Below are positions 32,473-41,203 of a stretch of 64,000 bases of DNA, piece after piece; position 1 is the stretch's first letter; every line of letters starts with the position of its first letter. Origin of the DNA: Primorskyibacter flagellatus. Its GTDB lineage: Bacteria > Pseudomonadota > Alphaproteobacteria > Rhodobacterales > Rhodobacteraceae. The DNA is taken from assembly GCF_900176485.1 (NCBI RefSeq), contig NZ_FWYD01000006.1:1-64000 (forward strand), in the 5' to 3' direction. The translations under genes and the position numbers were made by a program. The notes under the pieces were generated by a model. The model searched no databases. It had not been told where the DNA came from and saw nothing but the letters and a program-made list of their open reading frames with translations.

Positions 32473-33002
32473 TGATCTCTCCTGTTTTCGGTGTCTTCGG
32501 ATTGCGGAACCGCATCGCGACCCAAGCGCCGAAGTTTCTTGCGCAGAAGGCCAGGCCCTGTTTCCTTGCGTTTGGAATGTCGTCCGGCAGGCGCGCTCCT
32601 TCGGGCAGATCCGAGGCCATGTTGCGCATCTCCGTTGTCGGCATCGCGCCGTCTGGCCAGAGCGTGCCGTAGAGGCTCAACCAATGACCGTGTTTGACAT
32701 CAAGATAGACCAGCGTATTGCAGCAGGTCGCGATCACCAGCGCGGATGTGGCATTCGGTGCCAGCCGAAATGAGGCAGGGTTCTCGAGGCCCCGAAATAG
32801 ACCGCAACCGATCCTTGCGAAACATCACGAAAGGCGTGGCGTCATGGCTCGTCAAAATCAACGGCGCGCCATCAAGTCCTTGCATCCGTGCGGCGGCCTC
32901 CCGGCGGGACGAGCAGCAACATTCGATGCTGGCGATATGTTTGCCCTGCACCTCAAGGCGGGTCTGTCCGCAGGAACATGCGATCTCGGTTGAATCACCC
33001 AT
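32447..33002 (-). pseudogene. DUF6151-family gene with a frameshift
   Basis: From ATG 33002 the frame encodes the N-terminal part (MGDSTEIACSCGQTRLEVQG, ECCCSSRREAAARM, DATPFVMFRKDRLR) with CxC and CCC cysteines. After ISAGTECHIRA, near 32745, the family sequence continues in the next frame: VIATCCNTLVYLDVKHGHWLSLYGTLWP to the stop at 32447. Both halves together make a full-length DUF6151-like (GFA-related, Cys-rich) protein, so one small indel broke it. A sequencing error would look the same, but neighbouring genes are also broken. Confidence 0.72.
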
Positions 33003-33474
33003 GCGCTGGCTCGTTTGCTGCCGCATCCAATGCCGCAATATCGATCTTGCCCATCTGCATCATGGCTTTGCTTACGCGCTGAACGATGCCCGGATCATCG
33101 CTGGCCAGAAGGTCCGGCATCCGCTTCGGCACGATCTGCCAGGATACGCCGAAACGGTCCACCACCCAGCCACAGTGTCCGGCCTCGCCCCCATTTCCGG
33201 TCAGCGCGTCCCAGAGCTGATCGGTTTCCTTCTGATCCTCAGTGAGGACGCTGATCGAGGCGGCGGGCGTCAATTTGTGATGCGGGCCCGCTGTCAGGAT
33301 CATCATCGGCGAACCGGCCAGGTTGAACTCGACGATCATCGGATCGTCAGGCTGGCCATTGTCGCGCACCGCTTCAATCCGGCTGTCTGGCACCAGAGCG
33401 ACATATTCCTTGGCCGCCTCAACGCCACCTTTCTCGAACTAGAGGCAGGTCCGCACCTTGGCTGCATGTTTCAT
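32995..33474 (-). pseudogene. PhnB-type VOC protein gene with in-frame amber stop
   Basis: ATG at 33474 opens MKHAAKVRTCL, then TAG at 33441-33439, then the same frame runs on with FEKGGVEAAKEYVALVPDSRIEAV and full family sequence to 32995 (PMIVEFNLAGSPMMILTAGP, LWDALTGNGGEAGHCGWVVDRFGVSWQIVP, MMQMGKIDIAALDAA). In the PhnB-like family that position is Trp (CLWF), so one TGG-to-TAG change explains the stop. Without it the protein would have 159 residues. The start lies 3 bases after the TetR stop. Confidence 0.8.
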
Positions 33475-33477
33475 TGG

Positions 33478-34131
33478 TCAACTCTCCCTCTCTGTTGTCG
33501 TTTCTGATTCGGCATCGAGGTCGAAAAGCGCTCGCACATAGCGGATCAGGTGATCGACGCTCTCTCGGGCGAGGGCCGGATCGCCGGTCGCCTTGGCAAG
33601 GATGAACCCACCCTGAAGCACGGCCTGCGTATGACGCGCGAGGCTTGCGGAGGTCCAGTCTGCGTCGATGCCGCGTTGCTCCCGGGCCGCTTCGATATCA
33701 GCCTCAAGCGTTGCGGCATGGCCGAGGATGCTGTCCGCGCAGGCATCGCGGATCGCGGGGGCGGAGTCGTGGACCTCCTGCGTCATGGTGCCGACGAGGC
33801 AGGTGTATTGGTATGTCTCTCCCCCGATGATCCCATTGCGGAAATCAAGGTAGGCAAGAACCCGGTCCAGCGGATCGTCCGGCTGGTGATAGGGCGCGCT
33901 GGCGAATAGGGCGCTGGTTGTCTCGGCCCAGTAGTTCGCGGCCGCCACGCCAAGCGCGTTCTTGGTCTTGAAGTGATGGAAAAATGCGCCCTTCGTCACC
34001 CCCGCCGATTGGCAAAGATCATCAACGGAGGTTGCGGCGAATCCCTTCTGGCGGATCACGTCACGGGCGGCTTCCAGAAGCCGCGTCTTCGCGTCGCCGC
34101 GCTCGGGGGAATGTTTGGTGGGTCTCGGCAT
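33478..34131 (-). CDS. TetR-family transcriptional regulator
   Basis: A 217-residue repressor. N-terminal TetR domain: RLLEAARDVIRQKGFAATSVDDLCQSAGVTKGAFFHHFKTKNALG (about residues 17-61). The C-terminal ligand domain (from about 85) contains GETYQYTCLVGTMTQEV, a feature of a TetR subgroup often found with VOC and GST genes. I start it at 34131 (MPRPTKHS), because the in-frame ATG at 34143 lies inside the operator palindrome. It leads the minus operon of six genes and probably represses it. Confidence 0.92.
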   Translation of the reverse strand: MPRPTKHSPERGDAKTRLLEAARDVIRQKGFAATSVDDLCQSAGVTKGAFFHHFKTKNALGVAAANYWAETTSALFASAPYHQPDDPLDRVLAYLDFRNGIIGGETYQYTCLVGTMTQEVHDSAPAIRDACADSILGHAATLEADIEAAREQRGIDADWTSASLARHTQAVLQGGFILAKATGDPALARESVDHLIRYVRALFDLDAESETTTERES

Positions 34132-34136
34132 ATTGA

Positions 34137-34160
34137 TATACATACCACTTGGTTTGTATA
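34137..34160. promoter_or_regulatory. TetR-type operator palindrome
   Basis: A 24-base palindrome with 11-base arms around CT: left arm TATACATACCA, right arm TGGTTTGTATA, with one mismatch. It lies 6 bases before the TetR start and 33 before the divergent DUF1428 fragment, so it could have controlled both directions. Confidence 0.7.
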
Positions 34161-34192
34161 TTGTGAAGGGAAAATGAGAGGGAGAAATGACA

Positions 34193-34258
34193 ATGAGCTA
34201 TGTCGACGGGTGCATCTTGGCGGTGCCGACCGCGAACAAGCAGAAATTCACTGATTAG
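34193..34258 (+). pseudogene. DUF1428 (YbaA-like) gene fragment
   Basis: ATG 34193 opens MSYVDGCILAVPTANKQKF, a clear match to the first residues of DUF1428 proteins (MSYVDGFV.AVP.ANK..F), but a TAG at 34256-34258 stops it after 21 codons and no further family sequence follows. Divergent to the TetR gene. Confidence 0.65.
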
Positions 34259-34280
34259 GCGAACACCGCCAACCGTTACT

Positions 34281-34535
34281 TCATGGAACGCCCCGGAACG
34301 TGACATCGAGGACCGGATGCGACAGCTCGGCCGTTCCGAAGGCGATGACCGGCTCGATCACGTTGCCATACCACGCTAACCAGCTCAGATATTGCCCCCA
34401 CTGCGGATCGCCCGCGACAGGCCCCCTCCTGGCCGTCGGAAGCAGGGCGGTGAGATAGAGGATGATCGCGTTCGATTCCCATATCTCGACGCTGTCAACT
34501 GGGCTGCCCGTCACGACGAAGAAATGGTCACCCAT
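34281..34535 (-). pseudogene. Glutathione S-transferase fragment
   Basis: The minus frame encodes VEIWESNAIILYLTALLPTA (end of the thioredoxin-like domain with the glutathione-contacting ES pair) and QYLSWLAWYGNVIEPVI (start of the helical domain). Both the first 50 and last 100 or so residues of a normal GST are absent. A remnant between the TetR region and tRNA-Ala. Confidence 0.6.
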
Positions 34536-34706
34536 GGGCCATCCTCGGGTTTAACGAGAGGGGAAGGCTACGATGCGATCAGCGCGCCGAAATGGCGCCA
34601 ATCAAAGCAGCGTGGATTTTTATGGGTAAAATGGCAGCCGTCTGCGCGGCAGAGGCAAGTCCACTGACGAGAAGGCAGAACTATCTGGCACGTATCAAGT
34701 GCGGTA

Positions 34707-34782
34707 TGGTGGAGCCTAGCGGGATCGAACCGCTGACCTCCTGCATGCCATGCAGGCGCTCTCCCAGCTGAGCTAAGGCCCC
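34707..34782 (-). tRNA. tRNA-Ala (anticodon GGC)
   Basis: On the minus strand GGGGCCT pairs with AGGCTCC (one G-U pair) as the acceptor stem. The anticodon stem CCTGC/GCAGG encloses ATGGCAT, anticodon GGC. The T-arm reads GGTTCGATCCC, and discriminator A and CCA are encoded (34707-34709). The gene is 76 bases with CCA. The decayed small-enzyme cluster ends beside it. Confidence 0.97.
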
Positions 34783-34879
34783 ATTCGCAGCATCGCAACC
34801 GACGCTGTGAGCTGCGATGTATGCGATGCGAAGGGCGGGATCAAGAGCAAAATCCAGCCCTTCGCGAATTCATTTCGAG

Positions 34880-35209
34880 TCAGGAATCGTCGTCGTCCTT
34901 GGCCACGTCGGCGATGTCGTCCAACGAGACGTTATCATCGTCGTCGTCATCCAGCACGTCGTCACCCAGGTCGAGATCGACATCTTCGTCATCGTCCAGG
35001 GCGTCTTTGCTTTCCTTCTCCTTGGCTTTCGCCTTGGTTGTGGATGCATCTTCGGCGTCCGCCGCGATCATGCGGCTTTTCGTGCTGTCCAGTTCGACCG
35101 CCTCGCCCGTATAGGGGCTGACAATCGGATTGCGGTTCATGTCGTAGAATCGTTTGCCTGTAGTCGGGCAAACACGCTTGACGCCCCATTCTTCTTTGGG
35201 CATGGGCAT
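34880..35209 (-). CDS. TIGR02300-family acidic protein
   Basis: A 109-residue alphaproteobacterial protein of unknown function. The N-terminus KEEWGVKRVCPTTGKRFYDMNRNPIVSPYTGE is the family hallmark (zinc-ribbon-like start with FYDLN-type motif). The rest is a low-complexity tail with about 25 Asp residues, strongly acidic. The codon at 35209 is ATG; a second ATG at 35203 is also possible. Conserved next to tRNA and aroA or cmk genes in many relatives; here it flanks tRNA-Ala. Confidence 0.9.
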   Translation of the reverse strand: MPMPKEEWGVKRVCPTTGKRFYDMNRNPIVSPYTGEAVELDSTKSRMIAADAEDASTTKAKAKEKESKDALDDDEDVDLDLGDDVLDDDDDDNVSLDDIADVAKDDDDS

Positions 35210-35311
35210 TCCCTCTCATATATCATGTGGTCTTGAAGACGATCCGGGCCACCTGCCATAACACCAACGTCGTGTCAAAGGCTTTGACGCGGTCCCGACC
35301 GAGGAAGACGT

Positions 35312-36004
35312 ATGGGCGAGTTCACCCTGCCTGGCAACCCACCTATCGACGTGGTGCTCAGGCGCTCCGTCAGGGCGCGACGGATCAGCCTGCGCCTGTC
35401 GCGGCTGGACGGGCGCGTGACGATGACATTGCCCAAGCATGTGGCGGTGAAAGAGGCGCATGCCTTCGCCCGCGAGAAAGAGGCCTGGCTGCGGGGCCAC
35501 CTGTCAGCGCAACCCACCACTGTGACCTTGCGCAGCGGTGCATGGCTGCCGGTCGAGGGGCGGATGCTGCGCATTGGCGAAGGGCAGGGGCGGCGCGTGC
35601 GCGTCGAGGGAGAGGCGATTCTGGTGCCCGGCGATGAGGCGCGTTTCGGCGTCCGGCTGTCGGCCTTTCTGAAGGTGCTGGCGCGCGACCGGCTGACCGA
35701 AGCCTCGGACCGCCATGCCGCCCGGCTGGGGCGTGCTTACGCGCGGATCACCCTGCGCGACACGCGGTCGCGGTGGGGGTCATGTACGCATGACGCCGGG
35801 CTGATGTATTCGTGGCGGCTGATCATGGCACCGCCAGAGGTATTGGATTACGTCGCAGCGCATGAGGTCGCACATCTGGCCGAGATGAACCACTCTCAGG
35901 CTTTCTGGGATCTGGTCACGCAGCTTTATGGCGACTGGAAGCCGGCGCGGAACTGGCTGCGAGATCAGGGGGCTGAATTGCACCGCTACCGATTTGGCGA
36001 TTGA
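35312..36004 (+). CDS. YgjP-type zinc metallopeptidase (M48-related)
   Basis: A 230-residue protein of the YgjP/SprT-like group. The N-terminal half includes RRSVRARRISLRLSRLDGRVTMTLPK, the family's beta-rich lead. In the C-terminal half the catalytic site is HEVAHLAEMNHSQAFW (about residue 185), preceded by DTRSRWGSCTHDAGLMYSWRLIMAPPEVLDYVAAHE. The two His and Glu of HExxH are intact. Substrate unknown. The start ATG 35312 agrees with family length. Confidence 0.92.
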   Translation: MGEFTLPGNPPIDVVLRRSVRARRISLRLSRLDGRVTMTLPKHVAVKEAHAFAREKEAWLRGHLSAQPTTVTLRSGAWLPVEGRMLRIGEGQGRRVRVEGEAILVPGDEARFGVRLSAFLKVLARDRLTEASDRHAARLGRAYARITLRDTRSRWGSCTHDAGLMYSWRLIMAPPEVLDYVAAHEVAHLAEMNHSQAFWDLVTQLYGDWKPARNWLRDQGAELHRYRFGD

Positions 36005-36016
36005 CGTTTTTGCCGG

Positions 36017-36028
36017 TTGTGATCACAA
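36017..36028. promoter_or_regulatory. GntR-type operator
   Basis: TTGTGATCACAA is a perfect 12-base palindrome 7 bases before the GntR start. It fits the half-sites (TNGT...ACNA) bound by FadR-subfamily GntR proteins, so it is a likely autoregulatory site. Confidence 0.55.
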
Positions 36029-36035
36029 TTTCCGC

Positions 36036-36689
36036 ATGTTGACCGCCCCCCGCCAGACAGAGCCGATTCCGGCCGCCGCCCATGACCGCGTTTATCGCCG
36101 CTTGCGTGCCCGCATCATGGTGGGCGAGGTGGCACCGGGTGCTGCCCTGACCTTGCGCGGCATTGGCCGGGAATTTGGCGTGTCGATGACACCCGCGCGC
36201 GAAGCCGTCCGCCGGTTGGTTGCGGAAGGCGCGCTGTCGCTGTCGTCGTCTGGGCGGGTGTCCACGCCGGAACTGTCCAACGAACGGATCGAGGAACTGG
36301 CGGTCCTGCGCGCGCTGATAGAGGTAGAGCTTGCCAGCCGCGCCATGCCGCGCGCGCATATGGCCCTGATTGACCGCCTGCAGACGATCAATTCCAGCGT
36401 CGGCGAGATGGTCGAGGAACGCAACGCGGTTGGCTATATCCGAACAAATCTGGAATTTCACCGCACGCTCTATCTGCGCGCTCAGGCCCCCGCGATGCTG
36501 GCCATGGCCGAGACTGTCTGGCTGCAACTGGGGCCGACGATGCGGGCGCTTTACGGGCGGCTCAATCGGACCGAGCCGCCGCATTTCCACCGACTTATCA
36601 TCGCCGCACTCAAGGCCGGGGACGAGCCGGGGTTGCGGCTGGCGGTGCGGTCGGATGTGACGCAGGGGCTGAAGATGCTGGCGGGCTGA
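36036..36689 (+). CDS. GntR-family regulator, FCD (FadR) subfamily
   Basis: A 217-residue regulator. N-terminal winged helix: AAHDRVYRRLRARIMVGEVAPGAALTLRGIGREFGVSMTPAREAVRRLVAEGAL (about residues 14-70). The C-terminal FCD helical domain (about 85-215) keeps the Asn/His metal-site region around NLEFHRTLYLRA and the late HFHRLIIAAL. The effector is probably a small organic acid. The frame is open upstream into the metallopeptidase end, but 36036 gives the family start. No catabolic operon lies directly next to it. Confidence 0.92.
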   Translation: MLTAPRQTEPIPAAAHDRVYRRLRARIMVGEVAPGAALTLRGIGREFGVSMTPAREAVRRLVAEGALSLSSSGRVSTPELSNERIEELAVLRALIEVELASRAMPRAHMALIDRLQTINSSVGEMVEERNAVGYIRTNLEFHRTLYLRAQAPAMLAMAETVWLQLGPTMRALYGRLNRTEPPHFHRLIIAALKAGDEPGLRLAVRSDVTQGLKMLAG

Positions 36690-36744
36690 TCCGGGGCGCG
36701 TCGATTCGTCGGCCTGACCCGTTCAGGTTACGCCAGCATGGGCC

Positions 36745-37707
<963 letters not shown>

Positions 37708-37846
37708 GTCATGCTCCGTTTTGCCGTCTCGCGTCCCTGCTGCTATATGGCGCGGCCATCGAGCAGATGCAACAAAACAAGATTTTTGGCACCGGGTCGC
37801 GTTTAGGCTGGCGCGCGTGACAGTACTACTGCCGGGATCGTGCGGA

Positions 37847-38440
37847 TCACTGCATCAAAACAGGGGCGAGAGAACCCACCAAAAGCAGTGCCATGGTCCA
37901 GTTGAATAGCTGAAGCCTGCGCGGATTGCTCAGCACGCGTCGCATCTGCTGCCCCATCAGGGTCCAGCTTGAGACACTGGGCAGATTGATCGCGCCAAAA
38001 ATCGCGGCAACCAGCAGAACGGAAGTCAGGTTTCTTTCGGGCGCATAAAGCGTGATTGCATTCAGTGCCATGGTCCAGGCTTTCGGGTTGACCCACTGAA
38101 ATGCCGCAGCCTCGATGAAACGCATCGGGCGACCGGTTCCATCGGCAGATCCGGGGGCGGCGGAATGGGCGATGCGCCATGCCAGCCACAGCAAATACGC
38201 CACGCTGACCCATGTCAGAATGTGATGCGCCACCGGCCAGGCATCGAACACGCGGACCAATCCGATGCCCACCAGTGCCACCATCACGACGAATCCGATC
38301 CCCACGCCCAGCATATGCGGGATGGTGCTTCGAAAGCCGTAATTGGCCCCGGATGCCATCAGCATCAGATTGTTCGGTCCCGGCGTGATTGACGAAACAA
38401 GGGCAAAACCTGCCAGCGCTATGAGGATGTTTTCTGTCAT
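37847..38440 (-). CDS. LysE/RhtB-family amino acid exporter
   Basis: A 197-residue inner-membrane exporter with about six helices. Family signature [25 protein letters not shown] near the N-terminus, and [16 protein letters not shown] around residue 115. Such proteins export amino acids such as lysine, homoserine or threonine. It is divergent from an Lrp-family regulator whose start lies 65 bases away, the usual arrangement for Lrp-controlled exporters. Confidence 0.93.
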   Translation of the reverse strand: MTENILIALAGFALVSSITPGPNNLMLMASGANYGFRSTIPHMLGVGIGFVVMVALVGIGLVRVFDAWPVAHHILTWVSVAYLLWLAWRIAHSAAPGSADGTGRPMRFIEAAAFQWVNPKAWTMALNAITLYAPERNLTSVLLVAAIFGAINLPSVSSWTLMGQQMRRVLSNPRRLQLFNWTMALLLVGSLAPVLMQ

Positions 38441-38504
38441 GCGTGCACTTATTGCGCGGTCTTCGCGTAATTATGTTGCATTTTGTAAGAATTATGCACT
38501 ATTT
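38441..38504. promoter_or_regulatory. Shared Lrp/LysE control region
   Basis: 64 AT-rich bases between the divergent genes, with repeated TTATG, TTGCA and TATGCA pieces (GTAATTATGTTGCATTTTGT and ATTATGCACTATTTATGCAA). This is the kind of degenerate AT-rich dyad bound by Lrp-type octamers; exact sites cannot be set by eye. Confidence 0.45.
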
Positions 38505-38966
38505 ATGCAATTTATGAAGGAACTTGACGAAATTGACCGCAGAATATTGCGTGCGCTGACAGAGGATGGGCGTATCAGCAACCTGGACCTGTCCGCGCGG
38601 GCCGGGCTGTCGCCGTCAGCCTGCCTGCGGCGGGTCACGGCGCTGGAACGGGCGGGCGTCATCTCTGGCTATCGCGCGGTGCTGAACCCCGAGGCAATGG
38701 GCACCGGGTTCATCGCCTATGTAACGGTGGGGTTGGGTCAGCATACGAAGGCCGCACAACAAGCGTTCGAGCGCGCAATCTCGCGCAGCCCCGAAGTCCG
38801 AGAGTGCCACAATATCACCGGCTCCGTGGAATATCTGTTGCGGATCGAAGCCGCCGATCTTGCCGCTTACAAACATTTCCATACCGAGGTTTTGGGAACA
38901 TTGCCGCAGGTGGCCGCGATCACGTCCTACGTCGTGATGGGGTCACCCAAGGATGAACGCAGTTAG
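38505..38966 (+). CDS. Lrp/AsnC-family transcriptional regulator
   Basis: A 153-residue regulator. N-terminal helix-turn-helix: ELDEIDRRILRALTEDGRISNLDLSARAGLSPSACLRRVTALERAGVI (about residues 5-53). The C-terminal RAM (AsnC_trans_reg) ligand domain is GFIAYVTVGLG to YVVMGSP. The start at 38505 (MQFMKELDE) or 38514 (MKELDE) cannot be settled; neither has a strong ribosome site. It probably senses an amino acid and controls the divergent LysE exporter. Confidence 0.93.
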   Translation: MQFMKELDEIDRRILRALTEDGRISNLDLSARAGLSPSACLRRVTALERAGVISGYRAVLNPEAMGTGFIAYVTVGLGQHTKAAQQAFERAISRSPEVRECHNITGSVEYLLRIEAADLAAYKHFHTEVLGTLPQVAAITSYVVMGSPKDERS

Positions 38967-38973
38967 GTTATGT

Positions 38974-40164
38974 TCAGTCGTTCAGCCTGACCGTATCCGT
39001 TCTGGACACGGCGAGCGTCGCGTCAAGCTTGGCGAACAACGAATCGCGACTCTGGCGCGTGCCATTGCCCGCTTGCGCCGCCGCATATGAGGTTGGCTGC
39101 CCATCGCAAGACTCCGCCGGAGGAGAGTCGATGCTCTCGACGGATTGCAGCAGATCGAAAAGTTCCGCATCGTTCTGCGCCGGCAGCACCCGCAACTTTG
39201 CGCCAAAGCGGAACTTCTGTCCGGCCGAGAGGCGCAGTTCGGTTTGTGCAAGGCGGCGCGACAGGCTTTCGGTGGCATCCCGGTGTTGCGCGACCTCTTC
39301 CGCAGTCAACGGAACCAGAAGGTGCCCATGCCGGGACAGGCCAATCCTGCCGGAATGGGTCAACCTTCCGACAAGCGCAATGGCCATAGCGGCCTGCACA
39401 CGGCTGGTCAGCCCGCTGCCCCAGAACGTGCCTAGCCATTTTGCGTAGACCGGCCAGATCACCAACAGGCCAGCGACCGTGCCCTTGGGTTCTGTTGCGG
39501 CCAGCTGGAGGGTTTCGCGGATGAACGAGGCCGGGCGCAACAATCCGCTGTCCGGACAGGTCGAGGCACCCTCCCGCATGAAATGTTCGGTTTCGATCCG
39601 GCGGATCTCTCGCTGGATCAACGCTCCGACAATTGGAATGGTCACCAGATAGATCAGCCAGAGAATCGGCGCTGCGTTCCAGACGAACCAGATTGCAATA
39701 TCCGCAGGAAGCAACGCCGCACTGACAAAGGACAGGCCGGAGATCAGGCCAAGCTGGCAAAGCTGCCAGAAACCGCGGCGCAAATGCGCCCGTGTCGCGC
39801 TTGTCCACAGCGCCCCCAGCGCGCCGGAAATCACCACCGATGCAACACCCGAACCGGCACCGACGCCGCCGATATACAGACGCGTGCTAATCGCCATGAC
39901 AAGGCAGACGGCCAGACCGCGCCAGCCCAGGAAAGCCCCCGCCAGAATGACAGGGACGATGCGCAGGTCGATGATGACGCCCTCAAACGGGCTGATCGGC
40001 ATCTCCATCTCGATCACGGCGACCAGACCGAAGATCGCGCCCAGCACATATTGTGCCTGCTTCGGACTGGACAGCCAGCGCCGGATTTCGCCTACGCCAA
40101 CGATCAGAACGCACAACAACCCGATCGGGCCGGCAAAATCGACAACATTGTACCCTTGCAACAT
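38974..40164 (-). CDS. LytS-type 5TM membrane protein with degenerate GGDEF domain
   Basis: A 396-residue protein. The N-terminal 200 residues form six or so helices matching the 5TM-LYT sensor (GPIGLLCVLIVGVGEIRRWL, FGLVAVIEMEMPISPFEGVIIDLR, VVISGALGALWTSATRAHLRRG). A soluble domain from about 205 follows the outline of a GGDEF domain (DSGLLRPASFIRETLQLA where DpLTGLlNRRaF is usual), but the active-site GGDEF loop is LSRHGHLLVPL, so it should not make cyclic-di-GMP. I start it at 40164 (MLQGYN), supported by GGAGA just upstream; an in-frame ATG at 40188 lacks one. Possibly a signal receptor or regulatory partner. Confidence 0.75.
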   Translation of the reverse strand: MLQGYNVVDFAGPIGLLCVLIVGVGEIRRWLSSPKQAQYVLGAIFGLVAVIEMEMPISPFEGVIIDLRIVPVILAGAFLGWRGLAVCLVMAISTRLYIGGVGAGSGVASVVISGALGALWTSATRAHLRRGFWQLCQLGLISGLSFVSAALLPADIAIWFVWNAAPILWLIYLVTIPIVGALIQREIRRIETEHFMREGASTCPDSGLLRPASFIRETLQLAATEPKGTVAGLLVIWPVYAKWLGTFWGSGLTSRVQAAMAIALVGRLTHSGRIGLSRHGHLLVPLTAEEVAQHRDATESLSRRLAQTELRLSAGQKFRFGAKLRVLPAQNDAELFDLLQSVESIDSPPAESCDGQPTSYAAAQAGNGTRQSRDSLFAKLDATLAVSRTDTVRLND

Positions 40165-40240
40165 GGCAGGTCTCCGGGACAAACACACCTATACGCGTCA
40201 TACATGCGCAATCGTTACGAGGTCGTAAACGCTCTCGAAT

Positions 40241-41203
40241 TCAGGTGTTTTGCGCGATCATTTCCGATTGTTTCACAATCACTTCGGCCTGTTTGATCGA
40301 TGCGATGTCAACAAGGCGCCCCTTGTAGACGGTTGCCCCTTCGCCATTGGCCTTGGCTTGCTCCATCGCGCCCAGAATTTCGCGTGCTTCGGCCACGGCC
40401 GTGTCGGAGGGCGTGAAAACCTCGTTGGCAATCGCCACCTGCTTGGGGTGGATCGCCCATTTCCCGACCATGCCCAGCGTGGCCGACCGCAGCGCCTGCG
40501 CGCGGAACCCTTCGTCATCGGAGAAATCGCCAAACGGCCCGTCCACCGGCAATACGCCATGCGTGCGGCAGGCCGCAACGATGGCCGCCTGCGCCCAATG
40601 CCACGGGTCGGACCAGTATTTCTGGCCTTCGCGCGCCATGTAATAGGTTTCCTGCGTGCCGCCGATGCCCGTCGTGGCCATGCCCATCGAGGCAGCAAAA
40701 TCGGCGGCCCCCAGACTCATCGCTTGCAGGCGCGGCGTGGCAGAGGCGATTTCCTCGACATGGCTGATGCCCGCCGCACTTTCGATGATCACCTCGAATC
40801 CGAGCGGCTTGCTGCGCCCCTTTGCGCGCTCCACCGCCGTGACCAGCGCGTCGACGGCATAAAGATCGGCGGCACAGCCGACCTTGGGGATCATGATGAT
40901 GTCGATACGGTCGCCTGCCTGCTCCAGCAGGTCGACGACATCGCGGTACCAATAGGGCGTGTCCAGCCCGTTGATTCGCACGCTCAGCGTCTTGTTGCCC
41001 CAGTCAATGTCGCCGATGGCCTGAATGATGTTGGCGCGCGCCGAATCCTTGTCTGTGGGGGCGACGGAATCCTCAAGATCAAGGTTGATGACATCGGCCG
41101 CACTTGCCGCCATCTTCTCGAAGATCGCAGGACGAGAGCCGGGGCCGAACAGTTGGCAGCGGTTCGGACGGGCGGCGGGGGTGGGCTGAATGCGGAAGGA
41201 CAT
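40241..41203 (-). CDS. mcl1: L-malyl-CoA/beta-methylmalyl-CoA lyase
   Basis: A 320-residue HpcH/HpaI-type aldolase that splits L-malyl-CoA and beta-methylmalyl-CoA in the ethylmalonyl-CoA pathway for acetyl-CoA assimilation and in propionyl-CoA/glyoxylate chemistry. The sequence follows Rhodobacter Mcl1 throughout: RPNRCQLFGPGSRP, FEKMAASAADVINLDLEDSVAP, the metal-site region GFEVIIESAAGISHVEEIA, SLGAADFAASMGM and GKWAIHPKQVAIANEVFTP. The start at 41203 matches the family N-terminus. Divergent from the dgcN cluster, with a 380-base control region between. Confidence 0.95.
   Translation of the reverse strand: MSFRIQPTPAARPNRCQLFGPGSRPAIFEKMAASAADVINLDLEDSVAPTDKDSARANIIQAIGDIDWGNKTLSVRINGLDTPYWYRDVVDLLEQAGDRIDIIMIPKVGCAADLYAVDALVTAVERAKGRSKPLGFEVIIESAAGISHVEEIASATPRLQAMSLGAADFAASMGMATTGIGGTQETYYMAREGQKYWSDPWHWAQAAIVAACRTHGVLPVDGPFGDFSDDEGFRAQALRSATLGMVGKWAIHPKQVAIANEVFTPSDTAVAEAREILGAMEQAKANGEGATVYKGRLVDIASIKQAEVIVKQSEMIAQNT

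Noticed and set aside
34880-35114. Repetitive TCGTCGTC-type bases that look like a simple repeat
   Set aside because: They are Asp codons of the acidic tail of the TIGR02300 protein.
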